Shown piece by piece: positions 19,779-29,515 of a stretch of DNA of 64,000 bases. Position 1 is the stretch's first letter, and every line of letters starts with the position of its first letter. A program made the position numbers and the translations under genes. The notes below the pieces were generated by a model, which was given only the letters and a program-made list of their open reading frames with translations, did no database searches and had not been told where the DNA came from. Source of the stretch: Gammaproteobacteria bacterium (GTDB taxonomy: Bacteria > Pseudomonadota > Gammaproteobacteria > Poriferisulfidales > GCA-002705445); assembly GCA_018674175.1 (NCBI GenBank), contig JABHAT010000029.1:91825-155824 (forward strand), written 5' to 3'.

Positions 19779-21257
19779 TTATGATTTATTTTTTTTTGTA
19801 ATAATATTTGTTGTTGAGTAACCTTTTATAAAAGGAATTATTTTTACTGAACCGTTATTTTTTTTAATATAATCACTTCCTATAATTTGATTAATTTTGT
19901 AATCACCACCCTTCATAAGAATATTTGGTTTAATTTCTTTAATAAGTTTTATTGGGGTTGGTTCGCTAAATTTTATAATAAATGCATCATCTAGAGTTAT
20001 TCTTCGTAGCATTTCCATCCTATCTTTTATATTATTAATTGGCCTATTTGGTCCTTTTAGCTTTTTCACAGAAGAATCGTCATTTACACCAATAAATAAA
20101 AAGTCTACAGAATCTTTAGCGCTATCCAAATACTTTGTATGTCCACGATGTAATATATCGAAACACCCATTTGTAAATCCAATGCTAAATCCAAGGTACC
20201 TTATAATATCTAAAACCTTTTTCAAATTAGCTTTACTTTTTATAATTCTGTCAAAATCGTCCAATTCATCTAGCTTTTTAAAGTATTCTTTTTCTGTATC
20301 ACTTTCTAAATTCGTATCTTTATATACAATTGATGTTAGCTCTTCAGCATTAATTGACTGAGCACCTAATTTTTTTATTACCTCACCTGCTGCAATATTT
20401 GCAACAACAGATGCAAAATGCAGATCATCTTCTGCAGAAGACAAGTATGCAGCACAAAGAACAGCTATCACTGTGTCGCCAGCACCTGTTACATCAAACA
20501 CTTCATTTACTGAGGTCGCTTTGATATGTTCTGGTTTCTTGCCTTTTCTAATTAAAATCATGCCGTCAGAACCTAGGGTTACTAATATAGAGTGGATACC
20601 TAATTTGGTAGACAATTTCTTTGCTTTACTTATAATTTCGTCATGGTCTTTACAGGAGCCAACAATATTTTCAAATTCTTTTAAATTGGGTGTTATAGCA
20701 AATGCATTTCTATAAATATTAAAATTATTTCCTTTAGGATCAATGAAAACAGGTTTCTTATGTTTATTAGCTATTTTTATTAATTCAGTAACATTCTTTA
20801 AAGACCCTTTATTGTAATCTGAAAAAATTACAGCATCAGAGTTTTTAATTAACTTTTCTATACTTATGGAAATATTTTTCTTAATATTTTTCTTAATATC
20901 AATTTCATTATCTATTCTCATCAACTGTTGATTCTGACTTATAATTCTTGTTTTTGTAGTTGTTATATAGTTTTTATCTGATTTAGAAATAAGATTTATA
21001 TTTAGAGATTTAATAATTTTACGCAGAACTTTTCCATTATTATCGATTCCTATATTAGCTACAAGACTTGCATTCAAACCAAGAGAACTAATATTTGCAG
21101 CAACATTGGCTGCACCCCCAGGTTTCATTATATCTTTTTCAATCTTTAAGACAGGGACTGGAGCTTCTGGAGATATACGATTTGTAGATCCAAAAATATA
21201 TTTATCTAGTATTGCATCGCCAATCACTAAGATTCTAGATTGTTTAAATAGACTCAT
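19779..21257 (-). CDS. hldE: Bifunctional heptose-7-phosphate kinase / heptose-1-phosphate adenylyltransferase
   Basis: Two steps of ADP-heptose synthesis in one 492-aa protein. The PfkB/ribokinase domain (about 1-310) has GGAANVAANISSLG and the catalytic DVTGAGDTVIA. The cytidylyltransferase-like domain (about 350-492) has TNGCFDILHRGHTKYL, containing HxGH, and GPNRPINNIKDR. Length matches HldE (about 475 aa). Its 5' end overlaps the upstream GT2 gene by 4 bases. Confidence 0.96.
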   Translation of the reverse strand: MSLFKQSRILVIGDAILDKYIFGSTNRISPEAPVPVLKIEKDIMKPGGAANVAANISSLGLNASLVANIGIDNNGKVLRKIIKSLNINLISKSDKNYITTTKTRIISQNQQLMRIDNEIDIKKNIKKNISISIEKLIKNSDAVIFSDYNKGSLKNVTELIKIANKHKKPVFIDPKGNNFNIYRNAFAITPNLKEFENIVGSCKDHDEIISKAKKLSTKLGIHSILVTLGSDGMILIRKGKKPEHIKATSVNEVFDVTGAGDTVIAVLCAAYLSSAEDDLHFASVVANIAAGEVIKKLGAQSINAEELTSIVYKDTNLESDTEKEYFKKLDELDDFDRIIKSKANLKKVLDIIRYLGFSIGFTNGCFDILHRGHTKYLDSAKDSVDFLFIGVNDDSSVKKLKGPNRPINNIKDRMEMLRRITLDDAFIIKFSEPTPIKLIKEIKPNILMKGGDYKINQIIGSDYIKKNNGSVKIIPFIKGYSTTNIITKKNKS

Positions 21258-22069
21258 GATTTTTTATATCCATTTTTTACGTATGTTAAATTTTCTATAA
21301 TTGCTTTTTTAAGTAGTTTATCATTCTTGGAAAAGTTTTCTCTACTATTAATTTTATGCTTTAAATGTACTAGGCCAGTGGAAAATATTGCTTCTTTTCT
21401 ATAAATATAATTATTGATTAATCTTACAACCAAATCTGAGTCTTCTCTTCCCCATCCAATATAGGATTCGTCAAAACCATTGATATTCTCAAAATCTTTT
21501 TTCCATAACGCTAGATTACAGGTTTTAGCGCCTTCCCATTTTCGTTTTTTTAATTTCCTAAAAGGATAATTTGTAAATCTTAAAATTGGAAAAATTCTAT
21601 TTATATCTCTCTGAATTCTTAATTTAATAATATTTTTAAAGTTTATCAGATTGATATTTGTATTTTCATTTATTAATTTTTGTGAAAATTTTTCTGACAA
21701 CATAGCTCTGTTACCTCTAGCAAAAAAACCTTTTTCTGCAATTTTTCTATGATTACCAATGAAATCATCAAATACAATGCAATCTCCATCTATAAATATT
21801 AAATACTCACCGGATGATAGTTTTGCAGCCTCATTTCTAATTTTAGCAGCACGAAAGCCCTCATCATTATGCCAAGCATGGGAAATTTTTATTTTTGAAT
21901 TCTTGTATTGGCTTATTATTTTTTTTGTATCTTGCGTAGATCCATCGTCACCTACGATTAATTCAAAATCTTTATCTTTTTGAAATAGAAATGAGTTTAT
22001 GCATTTTTTTAGAAAATCAGGGCTATTATATGTTGTAATAATTACTGAAATTAGCATTTTCTTACTCAA
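21254..22069 (-). CDS. Glycosyltransferase family 2 protein with galactosyltransferase-like C-terminus
   Basis: A 271-aa GT-A glycosyltransferase. N-terminal SVIITTYNSPDFL and VGDDGSTQDT bind nucleotide sugar and DGDC is the DxD metal motif. The C-terminal GWGREDSDLVVRL is the motif seen in chondroitin-synthase-like or waaE-type enzymes. Placement beside hldE/waaF argues for LPS core extension. Acceptor and donor are unknown. No membrane segment. Confidence 0.8.
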   Translation of the reverse strand: MSKKMLISVIITTYNSPDFLKKCINSFLFQKDKDFELIVGDDGSTQDTKKIISQYKNSKIKISHAWHNDEGFRAAKIRNEAAKLSSGEYLIFIDGDCIVFDDFIGNHRKIAEKGFFARGNRAMLSEKFSQKLINENTNINLINFKNIIKLRIQRDINRIFPILRFTNYPFRKLKKRKWEGAKTCNLALWKKDFENINGFDESYIGWGREDSDLVVRLINNYIYRKEAIFSTGLVHLKHKINSRENFSKNDKLLKKAIIENLTYVKNGYKKS

Positions 22070-22080
22070 AAATTTGATCT

Positions 22081-22278
22081 TTATGCTGCTTCATCTTCAT
22101 CTAGTTCATACAAAGTAGAACAATATGGGCATTTAATTATATTACTGTCTTTTTTTTCAATGGGTAAAAATATTTTTGGGTGAGATAGTTTTAAATAATT
22201 TTCTCTTGGGCAGCTTAAAGGTAGGTCACTTTTTTTAATAATTATTTTTTTTAACTCTTTATTTTTTTTAACTGACAT
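22081..22278 (-). CDS. Small zinc-finger protein, zf-CHCC type
   Basis: A 65-aa protein with the conserved pattern LPLSCPR...HPKIFLP...IKCPYCSTLYEL, i.e. Cys/His/Cys-x2-Cys, as in the zf-CHCC (NDUFS6-like) family. Such proteins often sit between ilvE and heptosyltransferase genes in gammaproteobacteria, as here. Function unknown; zinc binding is inferred from the Cys/His pattern. Confidence 0.8.
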   Translation of the reverse strand: MSVKKNKELKKIIIKKSDLPLSCPRENYLKLSHPKIFLPIEKKDSNIIKCPYCSTLYELDEDEAA

Positions 22279-22283
22279 ATTAT

Positions 22284-23207
22284 TTATTTAATAATTGTTA
22301 ACCAATTTTTATATTTTTCAGTTCTTCCGTTAACAATATCAAAGAATTTTTTTTGTAGTATTTCAGTTATAGGACCTCTCGAACCATTTCCAATAGACCT
22401 GTCATCAAGCTCTCTTATAGGAGTAACTTCTGCTGCAGTTCCTGTGAAAAATGCTTCATCTGATATATATATTTCATCTCTTGTTATATTCTTAACTTTA
22501 ATTTCTATGCCTTCATCTTCGGCAATTTTCATAACTGTTCTTCTAGTTATACCATCCAATGCAGAATTTACTTCTGGGGTATAAATAGTTTTATCATTAA
22601 CAATAAAGATATTTTCGCCACTCCCTTCAGCTACATAACCATTAACATCTAATAAAAGTGCTTCATCATATCCACAACTTAATGCCTCTTGTAGAGCAAG
22701 CATTGAATTAATATAGTTTCCATTAGCTTTTGCTTTGCACATTGTCGCATTAACATGATGTCTTGTGTAGGAAGATGTTTTTATTCTTATGCCATTCTCT
22801 AGGTTATCATCACTAAAATAAGATCCCCACTCCCAGGCTGCCACTATCAAATGCTCTTTTAAGTTATCTGCTCTAAGTCCCATACCTTCAGAACCATAAA
22901 AACACATTGGTCTTATATACCCTGATTTTAAATTATTTTTTTCAACAACGAGTTTTGTAGCATCTTCAATTTCTTTTTGAGAAAAAGGTATTTTCATACC
23001 AAGAATCTTTGCTGAATTTATTAGTCTTTTCGTATGGTCCTCTAGTCTAAAAATTCCTGTACCATCTTTTGTTTCATAAGCTCTTATACCTTCAAAAGCA
23101 CCCATACCATAATGTAAAGTATGTGTTAAAACATGTACCTTTGCTTCTCGCCAAGGAACTAACTCTCCATCGAACCAAATAAAACCATCTCTATCAGACA
23201 TTGACAT
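22284..23207 (-). CDS. ilvE: Branched-chain amino acid aminotransferase
   Basis: PLP-dependent transamination of Leu, Ile and Val. The 307-aa fold-type IV enzyme shows DGELVPWREAKVHVLTHTLHYG, the PLP lysine K160 in CKAKANGNYINS, and the SGENIFIV and GITRRTV segments. A second ATG two codons downstream is an equally good start. The later ilvD gene (27002) is on the other strand across the iron transporter. Confidence 0.95.
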   Translation of the reverse strand: MSMSDRDGFIWFDGELVPWREAKVHVLTHTLHYGMGAFEGIRAYETKDGTGIFRLEDHTKRLINSAKILGMKIPFSQKEIEDATKLVVEKNNLKSGYIRPMCFYGSEGMGLRADNLKEHLIVAAWEWGSYFSDDNLENGIRIKTSSYTRHHVNATMCKAKANGNYINSMLALQEALSCGYDEALLLDVNGYVAEGSGENIFIVNDKTIYTPEVNSALDGITRRTVMKIAEDEGIEIKVKNITRDEIYISDEAFFTGTAAEVTPIRELDDRSIGNGSRGPITEILQKKFFDIVNGRTEKYKNWLTIIK

Positions 23208-23237
23208 AATTAATTACTCCAGATTTTCATAATAGAT

Positions 23238-23271
23238 TCATTTGCATATGCAAATGAGAAATATTATCATT
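23238..23271 (+). promoter_or_regulatory. Fur-box-overlapped promoter of the iron transporter, with a 20-bp palindrome
   Basis: A 19-bp site at 23253-23271 begins AATGAGAA and ends TTATCATT; its 7-1-7 core (23255-23269) matches the Fur consensus TGATAAT-n-ATTATCA at 12 of 14 positions. It overlaps a sigma-70-like promoter: -35 TTGCAT (23242-23247), 17-bp spacer, -10 TATCAT (23265-23270). A perfect 20-bp palindrome, TCATTTGCATATGCAAATGA (23238-23257), covers the -35. This fits iron repression of the downstream ferric transporter. Confidence 0.7.
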
Positions 23272-23311
23272 TATCACTTAAACAACCAAAACTATATTAA
23301 GGAAAATATAA

Positions 23312-24346
23312 ATGCAAAATACATGTTTTTTTCGTAATTATAAAGCTTTGCAAGTAATTTTAGTATTAATATTTACTTTTTCACCTGCAATAAGTAATGC
23401 TAGCGAACTAAATGTTTATTCTGGTAGAAAAGCTAAGTTAATAAAACCACTATTTGATAGATTTCATGCAGAAACTGGGATTAAGGTAAATATTGTAACT
23501 GCAAAATCAGATGCATTAATAAAAAGAATAGAGGCAGAGGGTGAAAGCTCTCCGGCAGATATATTTATAACAGTTGATGCTGGAAGAATAGACAGAGCAA
23601 AAAAAATGGGCTTACTTCAAAATATTGATACGACCTATATGAACATATCTAAAAATTATATTGATATAGATAAAAAATGGGTTGGTTTATCAAAAAGAAT
23701 TAGAACGATAATATATTCAAAAAAAAATGTAAGTAACAATGAAATAACAAAGTTTGAGGATTTGGGGAAAAATAATTGGAAAGGTAGAATTTGCGTAAGA
23801 TCTTCAAATAATATTTATAATCAGTCTCTAGTAGCATCCTTGATTATAAATCATGGGGAAAAGAAGGCGGAAAAAATTATAAAAAATATTGTCGAAAATT
23901 TTGCAAAAAAACCGTCAGGCAATGATAGGGCACAAATTACAGCGGTTGCTAAAAATGAATGCGATGTTGCAATAGTAAATCACTATTATTATATAATGAT
24001 GCTTAACTCAAAAGATGAAGAAAAAAGAAAAATTGCTAAACAAGTTGATATAAATTTTTTAAACCAAAATGATAGAGGCGCACATGTAAATATAAGTGCT
24101 ATTGGAATAGCAAAATACTCTAAAAGTGTTGCAAATGCACATAAGCTTATTATATTTTTATTAAGTAAGGAGTCTCAAGAATGGTACGCAAAAGTAAATA
24201 ACGAATACCCTGTTAATGAAAACGCTAGCACCACTGATTTACTTGACAGTTGGGGTAAAATTAAATTAGATGATAGCGTGATAAATAAATTAGGTGATTT
24301 AAATACTAATGCTGTAAAATTAATGGATAGAGTCGGTTGGCAATAA
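23312..24346 (+). CDS. fbpA: Fe(3+) ABC transporter substrate-binding protein
   Basis: Periplasmic ferric-ion-binding protein. The 344-aa protein has a signal peptide (about 1-31, hydrophobic ALQVILVLIFTFSPAIS) and then ELNVYSGRKAKLIKPL, typical of FbpA/FutA. It also has the RGAHVNISAIGI segment and a Tyr cluster NHYYY (Y225-Y227), the usual iron ligands. It is preceded by a Fur-like site and followed by permease and ATPase genes. Confidence 0.9.
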   Translation: MQNTCFFRNYKALQVILVLIFTFSPAISNASELNVYSGRKAKLIKPLFDRFHAETGIKVNIVTAKSDALIKRIEAEGESSPADIFITVDAGRIDRAKKMGLLQNIDTTYMNISKNYIDIDKKWVGLSKRIRTIIYSKKNVSNNEITKFEDLGKNNWKGRICVRSSNNIYNQSLVASLIINHGEKKAEKIIKNIVENFAKKPSGNDRAQITAVAKNECDVAIVNHYYYIMMLNSKDEEKRKIAKQVDINFLNQNDRGAHVNISAIGIAKYSKSVANAHKLIIFLLSKESQEWYAKVNNEYPVNENASTTDLLDSWGKIKLDDSVINKLGDLNTNAVKLMDRVGWQ

Positions 24347-24409
24347 ATTATCAGGGGATACTAAATTTTAAATTTAGAAAGATTAGCATTAGTCATTGCA
24401 TTAATATTT

Positions 24410-25936
24410 ATGGTGCCATTTATTTTTTTGGCTTCATCAATTTTTATTCCATTTAATGATAATTGGCATCACATAGCAGAGAATGTTTTACTTGATTATT
24501 TTGTAAATTCCCTTTCTTTAGCTATCGGCGTAGGTTTTTGTACTTTTATTATTGGCACAACAACCGCATGGCTAACATCGGTATATGATTTTCCTTTTAG
24601 AAAGATAATATCTTGGCTCTTACTGATGCCATTGGCTATGCCGGCCTATATTATTGCTATTACTTATGTAGGAATAATAGATAGTACAAGTTTTTTACCA
24701 GATATAAGAAATTTATTTGGCGCCATAATTATGATTTCTTTAGTTCTTTATCCTTATGTTTATATATTAGCTAGAGGTGCTTTTCTTGAGCAGTCAAAAG
24801 AACTGCATGAGAATTCTCAAATACTTGGAGCATCTCAGTTTCAAATATTTTTAAAGGTATCAATACCTATGGCTCGACCAGCAATAATATTAGGGGTAAC
24901 CTTAGCTGCTATGGAAGCACTGGCAGATTTTGGAACTGTGGAATTTCTTGGTGTGCCCACATTTACAACAGGTATTTTTAGAACATGGTTTGGTATGAAC
25001 GATACTGTAACAGCAACTCAAATGGCAACATTGTTACTGAGTATAGTTTTTATTTTCGTATTTATAGAGCAACAATCAAGAAAAAAAGTTCGTTATTCGG
25101 AAAATATTAAAACCCAATCAAAATTGAACTATAGAATTACATCTAAAAAAAATAATTTTTTTATCGCTGTAATATGTATTTTTCCAATAGCTTTTGGATT
25201 TATTATTCCATTTCTTCAATTAATATATTGGTCTATTTTCATTTCCAACGAAAGTTGGGATAGTGATTTTTTTAGTATAGTTAATGACACTTTACTTTTA
25301 GCATTTTTAGCCTCAATAATTATAACTATTATTTCTCTTTTAATTACTTATATAAAAAGATTTAGTCCGAAAAGTATAACAAATAAATTCATGCAAATTA
25401 TTACTTTAGGCTACGCTATACCTGGACCGGTAGTAGCAATAGCAGTTTTAATACCATTTGCTGCACTTGATAATTATATAAATCAAATATTAGTGGTTAA
25501 ATTTAATTTTTCACTAGGATTAATTTTTAGTGGTACATTTTTTATTTTAATTTTTGCCTATTGTATAAGATTTTTAACAGTTTCTTCGAGAACTATTAGC
25601 TCAGGTTTAGAGTCCATAAGTCTTGCAACAGATGACGCAGCAAAATCTCTAGGAGCTAGTACAAAAAACATATTAATCAAAATTCATTTCCCTATGCTCA
25701 AAACTTCCTTGCTGACTAGTTTTCTAATAGTATTTATCGATGTTATGAAAGAGCTGCCATTAACTTCAATTCTCAGACCTTTTAACTTTAATACTTTATC
25801 GGTTAAAGCTTTTGAATTAGCCTCTGATGAAAAAATTGCAGATGCTTCCAATGCCGCGATAATGATTGTTCTGGCCGGGATTATTCCTGTTATTTTAATT
25901 ACAAAAAATATATTAGGAAAAAGAAATAAGGTATAA
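24410..25936 (+). CDS. fbpB: Ferric iron ABC transporter permease
   Basis: Inner-membrane permease with two fused BPD domains (about 508 aa, roughly 12 membrane segments). Two EAA-type loops are visible: near residue 145 (ILGASQFQIFLKVSIPMARPA) and near residue 420 (DDAAKSLGASTKNILIKIHFP). The ATG at 24410 lies inside the first hydrophobic segment. In-frame coding extends back to 24365, where an ATT codon follows AGGGG with a 7-base gap, so the real protein may be 15 residues longer with a non-canonical start. Confidence 0.9.
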   Translation: MVPFIFLASSIFIPFNDNWHHIAENVLLDYFVNSLSLAIGVGFCTFIIGTTTAWLTSVYDFPFRKIISWLLLMPLAMPAYIIAITYVGIIDSTSFLPDIRNLFGAIIMISLVLYPYVYILARGAFLEQSKELHENSQILGASQFQIFLKVSIPMARPAIILGVTLAAMEALADFGTVEFLGVPTFTTGIFRTWFGMNDTVTATQMATLLLSIVFIFVFIEQQSRKKVRYSENIKTQSKLNYRITSKKNNFFIAVICIFPIAFGFIIPFLQLIYWSIFISNESWDSDFFSIVNDTLLLAFLASIIITIISLLITYIKRFSPKSITNKFMQIITLGYAIPGPVVAIAVLIPFAALDNYINQILVVKFNFSLGLIFSGTFFILIFAYCIRFLTVSSRTISSGLESISLATDDAAKSLGASTKNILIKIHFPMLKTSLLTSFLIVFIDVMKELPLTSILRPFNFNTLSVKAFELASDEKIADASNAAIMIVLAGIIPVILITKNILGKRNKV

Positions 25937-25943
25937 TTTGCTT

Positions 25944-27002
25944 ATGAATAAAAAACTAATCATTTCTGATTTATCACTAGATTTTGGTAAAGATAAAAAT
26001 AATAGAAAAATACTTTCTAATATTAATTTTGATTTAGAGGAGTCAGAAATAGGTTGCATATTGGGCCCAAGCGGCTGCGGAAAGACTTCTTTATTAAGAG
26101 CTATTGCTGGGTTCGAAAATATAATTTCTGGAACTATTTTAAAAGATGGTGTGTGTATATCAAATAGTTTAGAAAATATTTCTGTTCAAAATAGAAAAAT
26201 GGGAATGGTATTTCAGGATTATGCTTTATTTCCGAACATGGATATAAAATCTAATATAGCTTTCGGTCTTAAAGGCATGACAAAAGCAGATAAGGAAGCT
26301 AGGGTAAATTATTTATTGAAATTAGTAAATCTTGACAAGCATAAGGATAAATATCCTCATGAACTATCAGGTGGGGAACAGCAGCGAGTAGCTCTCATTA
26401 GAGCATTAGCTCCGTCTCCAGAAATAATTTTATTAGATGAGCCATTCTCGAATATTGATGCAGATATAAAAGAAGATTTAGTAACCGATGTCAGAGTTTT
26501 ACTAAAAGAATTATCCATTACTTCTATTATTGTTACTCATGATCAATATGAGGCATTCAATATAGCTGATAAAGTAGCGATAATGAATAATGGTAAAATT
26601 GAACAAATTGGAAATGCATATGATATCTATCATAAACCAGTTAATAAATTTGTAGCAGATTTTATTGGACTAGGTGTTTTTGTTCCAATAGTAAAAAATG
26701 AGAATGGGATTTTTGAAACTCCTTTGGGTTTACTTGACAAAAATAAGTTTCATAAAGATGAAATGAAATATAAAAATTTAGAAATGTTATTGCGACCAGA
26801 TGATATTATACATAATGACGAAAGTAGTACTAAAGCAATTGTTATAGAAAAACAATTTAGAGGCGCAGAATTCTTGTATAAATTATTATATAATGATAAA
26901 TACCCATTACTTTGTTATGCACCAAGTCATCATGACCATAGAATAGGTGAATCGATTGGCATAGAATTAGAAATTGAACATTACGTAATATTTGAAAAAT
27001 AA
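25944..27002 (+). CDS. fbpC: Ferric iron ABC transporter ATP-binding protein
   Basis: ATPase energising FbpAB. Walker A GPSGCGKT at about 41-48, Q-loop FQDYALFP, signature [16 protein letters not shown], Walker [13 protein letters not shown], and switch His in VTHDQYE. A C-terminal regulatory OB/TOBE domain follows (about 235-352). I start at the ATG at 25944; an in-frame TTG is two codons upstream. Its stop overlaps the ilvD ATG by one base, so ilvD may be read from the iron-regulated transcript. Confidence 0.92.
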   Translation: MNKKLIISDLSLDFGKDKNNRKILSNINFDLEESEIGCILGPSGCGKTSLLRAIAGFENIISGTILKDGVCISNSLENISVQNRKMGMVFQDYALFPNMDIKSNIAFGLKGMTKADKEARVNYLLKLVNLDKHKDKYPHELSGGEQQRVALIRALAPSPEIILLDEPFSNIDADIKEDLVTDVRVLLKELSITSIIVTHDQYEAFNIADKVAIMNNGKIEQIGNAYDIYHKPVNKFVADFIGLGVFVPIVKNENGIFETPLGLLDKNKFHKDEMKYKNLEMLLRPDDIIHNDESSTKAIVIEKQFRGAEFLYKLLYNDKYPLLCYAPSHHDHRIGESIGIELEIEHYVIFEK

Positions 27003-28687
27003 TGAAAAAAAAGAATACTAAATTTTCAAGCGAAATAGTAAAAGGCTTTGATAGAGCCCCAAGTCGAGCAATGCTAAGAGGCGTTGGTTTTAAAGACAAG
27101 GACTTTAGCATACCCCAAGTTGGTATTGCATCAACTTGGAGTGAGGTAACTCCCTGCAACTCGCATATAAATAAATTAGCAGATTCAGTTAGTCAAGGAG
27201 CAGAAGCAAGTAATTTGAAGCCAGTTATATTTAATACTATTACTATTTCTGATGGTATTTCAATGGGAACAGAAGGTATGAAGTATTCTCTAGTTTCAAG
27301 AGAAGTAATAGCAGACTCGATAGAAACTGTTTCAGCTTGCGAGGGCTTTGATGGTGTAATAGCAATTGGCGGTTGTGATAAAAATATGCCTGGTTGTTTA
27401 ATAGGTTTAGCTAGATTAAATAGACCCTCTTTATTTATATATGGTGGCACGATAATGCCTGGTACTTATAAGAATAAAAAAATTGATATTGTTTCCGTAT
27501 TTGAGGCAGTAGGCCAATTTGCAAAAAAAGAAATTTCAAAAAAAGAGTTAAAGAGTATTGAAGAAAATGCAATTCCAGGGCCCGGCTCGTGTGGTGGAAT
27601 GTATACTGCCAATACAATGGCTTCCGCTGTTGAAGCTTTGGGTATGAGTCTACCTGGAAGTTCTTCTCAAGCAGCAATATCTAAAGACAAAAAACTAGAT
27701 TGTATTAATTCTGGTAAGGCGATGAAAAATTTATTAGAAAAGAATATTACACCAAAAGATATTATGACAAGAAAAGCGTTTATTAATGCCATTACGATTG
27801 TAATTACTTTAGGCGGTTCGACAAACGCCGTACTTCATTTATTAGCTATGGCAAATGCAATTGGGGTTAAATTGGAACTAGATGATTTTACAAAAATCGG
27901 AAAAAAAGTTCCTGTTTTAGGAGACTTAAGACCTAGTGGTAAATATATGATGTCGGAGTTGGTTGGTATTGGTGGTATTCAGCCATTAATGAAGATACTC
28001 TTAGACGCAGGCATGCTTTATGGAGACTGTATAACTGTTACAGGCAAGACCTTAGCAGAAAATTTGAAGAATGTTAAAAAGTATCCAGCAAAGCAAAAAA
28101 TAATAAGACCATTAAGTGATCCAATTAAAAAAGATAGCCATCTCGTAGTTCTTTATGGAAATTTAGCTCCTGCAGGAGCTGTTGCCAAAATTTCTGGCAA
28201 GGAAGGTTTAAGGTTTGAGGGTAGAGCTATAGTTTTTGATTCAGAAGAAATTGCTATGAATTCAATTTTGGATGGAAAAGTTAAAAAAGGACATGTTGTA
28301 GTCATAAGATACGAGGGGCCAAAAGGAGGTCCTGGAATGAGAGAGATGTTAGGCCCAACAAGTGCAATTATGGGGCAAGGTTTAGGAAAAGATGTGGCTT
28401 TAATGACAGACGGAAGATTTTCCGGTGGTAGCCATGGTTTTGTAATTGGTCATGTTTCTCCTGAAGCCGCAATTAAAGGTCCAATTGCTGTTATTAAGAA
28501 TGGAGACCGAATAATAATTGATGCTCAAAAACAAATAATTGATTTAAAAATCAGTAAAAAAGAAATTAAAGAAAGAATCAAAAAGTTACCGAAATTTAAA
28601 ACAAAATATAAAAAAGGTGTATTAGCTAAATATGCATCTTTAGTTAGCTCTGCATCTAAAGGTGCAGTCACAGATCTTTTTGAGTAA
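27002..28687 (+). CDS. ilvD: Dihydroxy-acid dehydratase
   Basis: Iron-sulfur dehydratase of valine/isoleucine synthesis. The 561-aa protein has cluster cysteines C52 (VTPCNSH), C125 ([11 protein letters not shown]) and C197 ([13 protein letters not shown]), and the C-terminal MTDGRFSGG motif. Length matches the [2Fe-2S] type. TAATG coupling to fbpC is notable: an Fe-S enzyme gene directly behind an iron importer. Confidence 0.96.
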   Translation: MKKKNTKFSSEIVKGFDRAPSRAMLRGVGFKDKDFSIPQVGIASTWSEVTPCNSHINKLADSVSQGAEASNLKPVIFNTITISDGISMGTEGMKYSLVSREVIADSIETVSACEGFDGVIAIGGCDKNMPGCLIGLARLNRPSLFIYGGTIMPGTYKNKKIDIVSVFEAVGQFAKKEISKKELKSIEENAIPGPGSCGGMYTANTMASAVEALGMSLPGSSSQAAISKDKKLDCINSGKAMKNLLEKNITPKDIMTRKAFINAITIVITLGGSTNAVLHLLAMANAIGVKLELDDFTKIGKKVPVLGDLRPSGKYMMSELVGIGGIQPLMKILLDAGMLYGDCITVTGKTLAENLKNVKKYPAKQKIIRPLSDPIKKDSHLVVLYGNLAPAGAVAKISGKEGLRFEGRAIVFDSEEIAMNSILDGKVKKGHVVVIRYEGPKGGPGMREMLGPTSAIMGQGLGKDVALMTDGRFSGGSHGFVIGHVSPEAAIKGPIAVIKNGDRIIIDAQKQIIDLKISKKEIKERIKKLPKFKTKYKKGVLAKYASLVSSASKGAVTDLFE

Positions 28688-28690
28688 ATA

Positions 28691-28960
28691 CTAAGACGGT
28701 CTGATTGTAAACCTTCCAGTTAAAACCCACCTAATTAATAAATAAGAAGGAAATATTAATAATGCGCTAAGAGCAATTGTACTTTCGCTAAATGGAAGTA
28801 ATTTGCTATTAAAGCTAAAGAAGGAAGATTCGCCACCTATAAGAAGAAAGAAAGACTCACCTTTTAAAAAGTAATAAATTATATTAAAAGGATGTGTTAA
28901 AAACAATGTCAAAGTTGTTGCATATAACAATCTATTTAATCTTTGATAAATATTTTTCAT
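28691..28960 (-). CDS. Small membrane protein of unknown function
   Basis: An 89-aa hydrophobic ORF with two or three probable membrane segments (about 12-30, 34-44 and 58-76) and a basic C-terminus. I recognise no family. It ends 3 bases from the ilvD stop (convergent) and lies 51 bases downstream of the Sel1 gene on the same strand, with which it may be co-transcribed. Supported by ATG start, length and lack of any overlapping gene only. Confidence 0.55.
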   Translation of the reverse strand: MKNIYQRLNRLLYATTLTLFLTHPFNIIYYFLKGESFFLLIGGESSFFSFNSKLLPFSESTIALSALLIFPSYLLIRWVLTGRFTIRPS

Positions 28961-29011
28961 ATTTTCATCTGTTAAATGTGTCTATTAAATAATATTATTA
29001 CTTATATCTTT

Positions 29012-29434
29012 CTAAAATCCAGCTTTTTTTAATAATTCTTTAGCTTTTTCTTTATCTTGTTCTACAGGATTACCTTCCTCATACATCATTGCTAAAGTTG
29101 TTAAAGATCCAACTAAACCTTGGCTTGCAGCTTTGGTATACCAAAGCACGGCGGCATCTCCGTTTTTTTCAGCACAATCACCTTCCATGTACATAAATCC
29201 TAAACCATGTTGCGCTAAGGCATGACCGCTCTCGGCAGCTGCTTTCATCCATTTAAAAGCTAACAATGGATTTGCTTTATTACCCAAACCATTTTGATAC
29301 ATTATCGCACATCTATGTTGAGCTTCTGTATTTCCGCTTTCTGCAAGTGGTGATAATAGTTGCATTGCTCTAGAAAAATGCTTAGCTTCAAAAGCACTTA
29401 AACCACTACTTAATTCGACCTCATCTTTTTTCAT
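29012..29434 (-). CDS. Sel1/TPR-like repeat protein
   Basis: A 140-aa protein made of about three Sel1-like repeats of roughly 36 residues: AEAQHRCAIMYQNG-type, ALAQHGLGFMYMEG and SLTTLAMMYEEG, each preceded by an amphipathic helix with LxWMKAAAESG-like sequence. No signal peptide, so a cytoplasmic protein-protein interaction role is inferred. Divergent from the TrpD2-like gene with an 81-bp gap. Confidence 0.85.
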   Translation of the reverse strand: MKKDEVELSSGLSAFEAKHFSRAMQLLSPLAESGNTEAQHRCAIMYQNGLGNKANPLLAFKWMKAAAESGHALAQHGLGFMYMEGDCAEKNGDAAVLWYTKAASQGLVGSLTTLAMMYEEGNPVEQDKEKAKELLKKAGF

Positions 29435-29515
29435 TTTTATATCCCATTAACAATATTTTATTTTGATAGTATATACATATAATATATAAATTATAAATGT
29501 TTTGAGGAGAATCAA

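Noticed and set aside
28961..29011. Promoter for the 89-aa membrane ORF
   Set aside because: AT-rich sequence with several -10-like hexamers but no paired -35; nothing specific can be supported.
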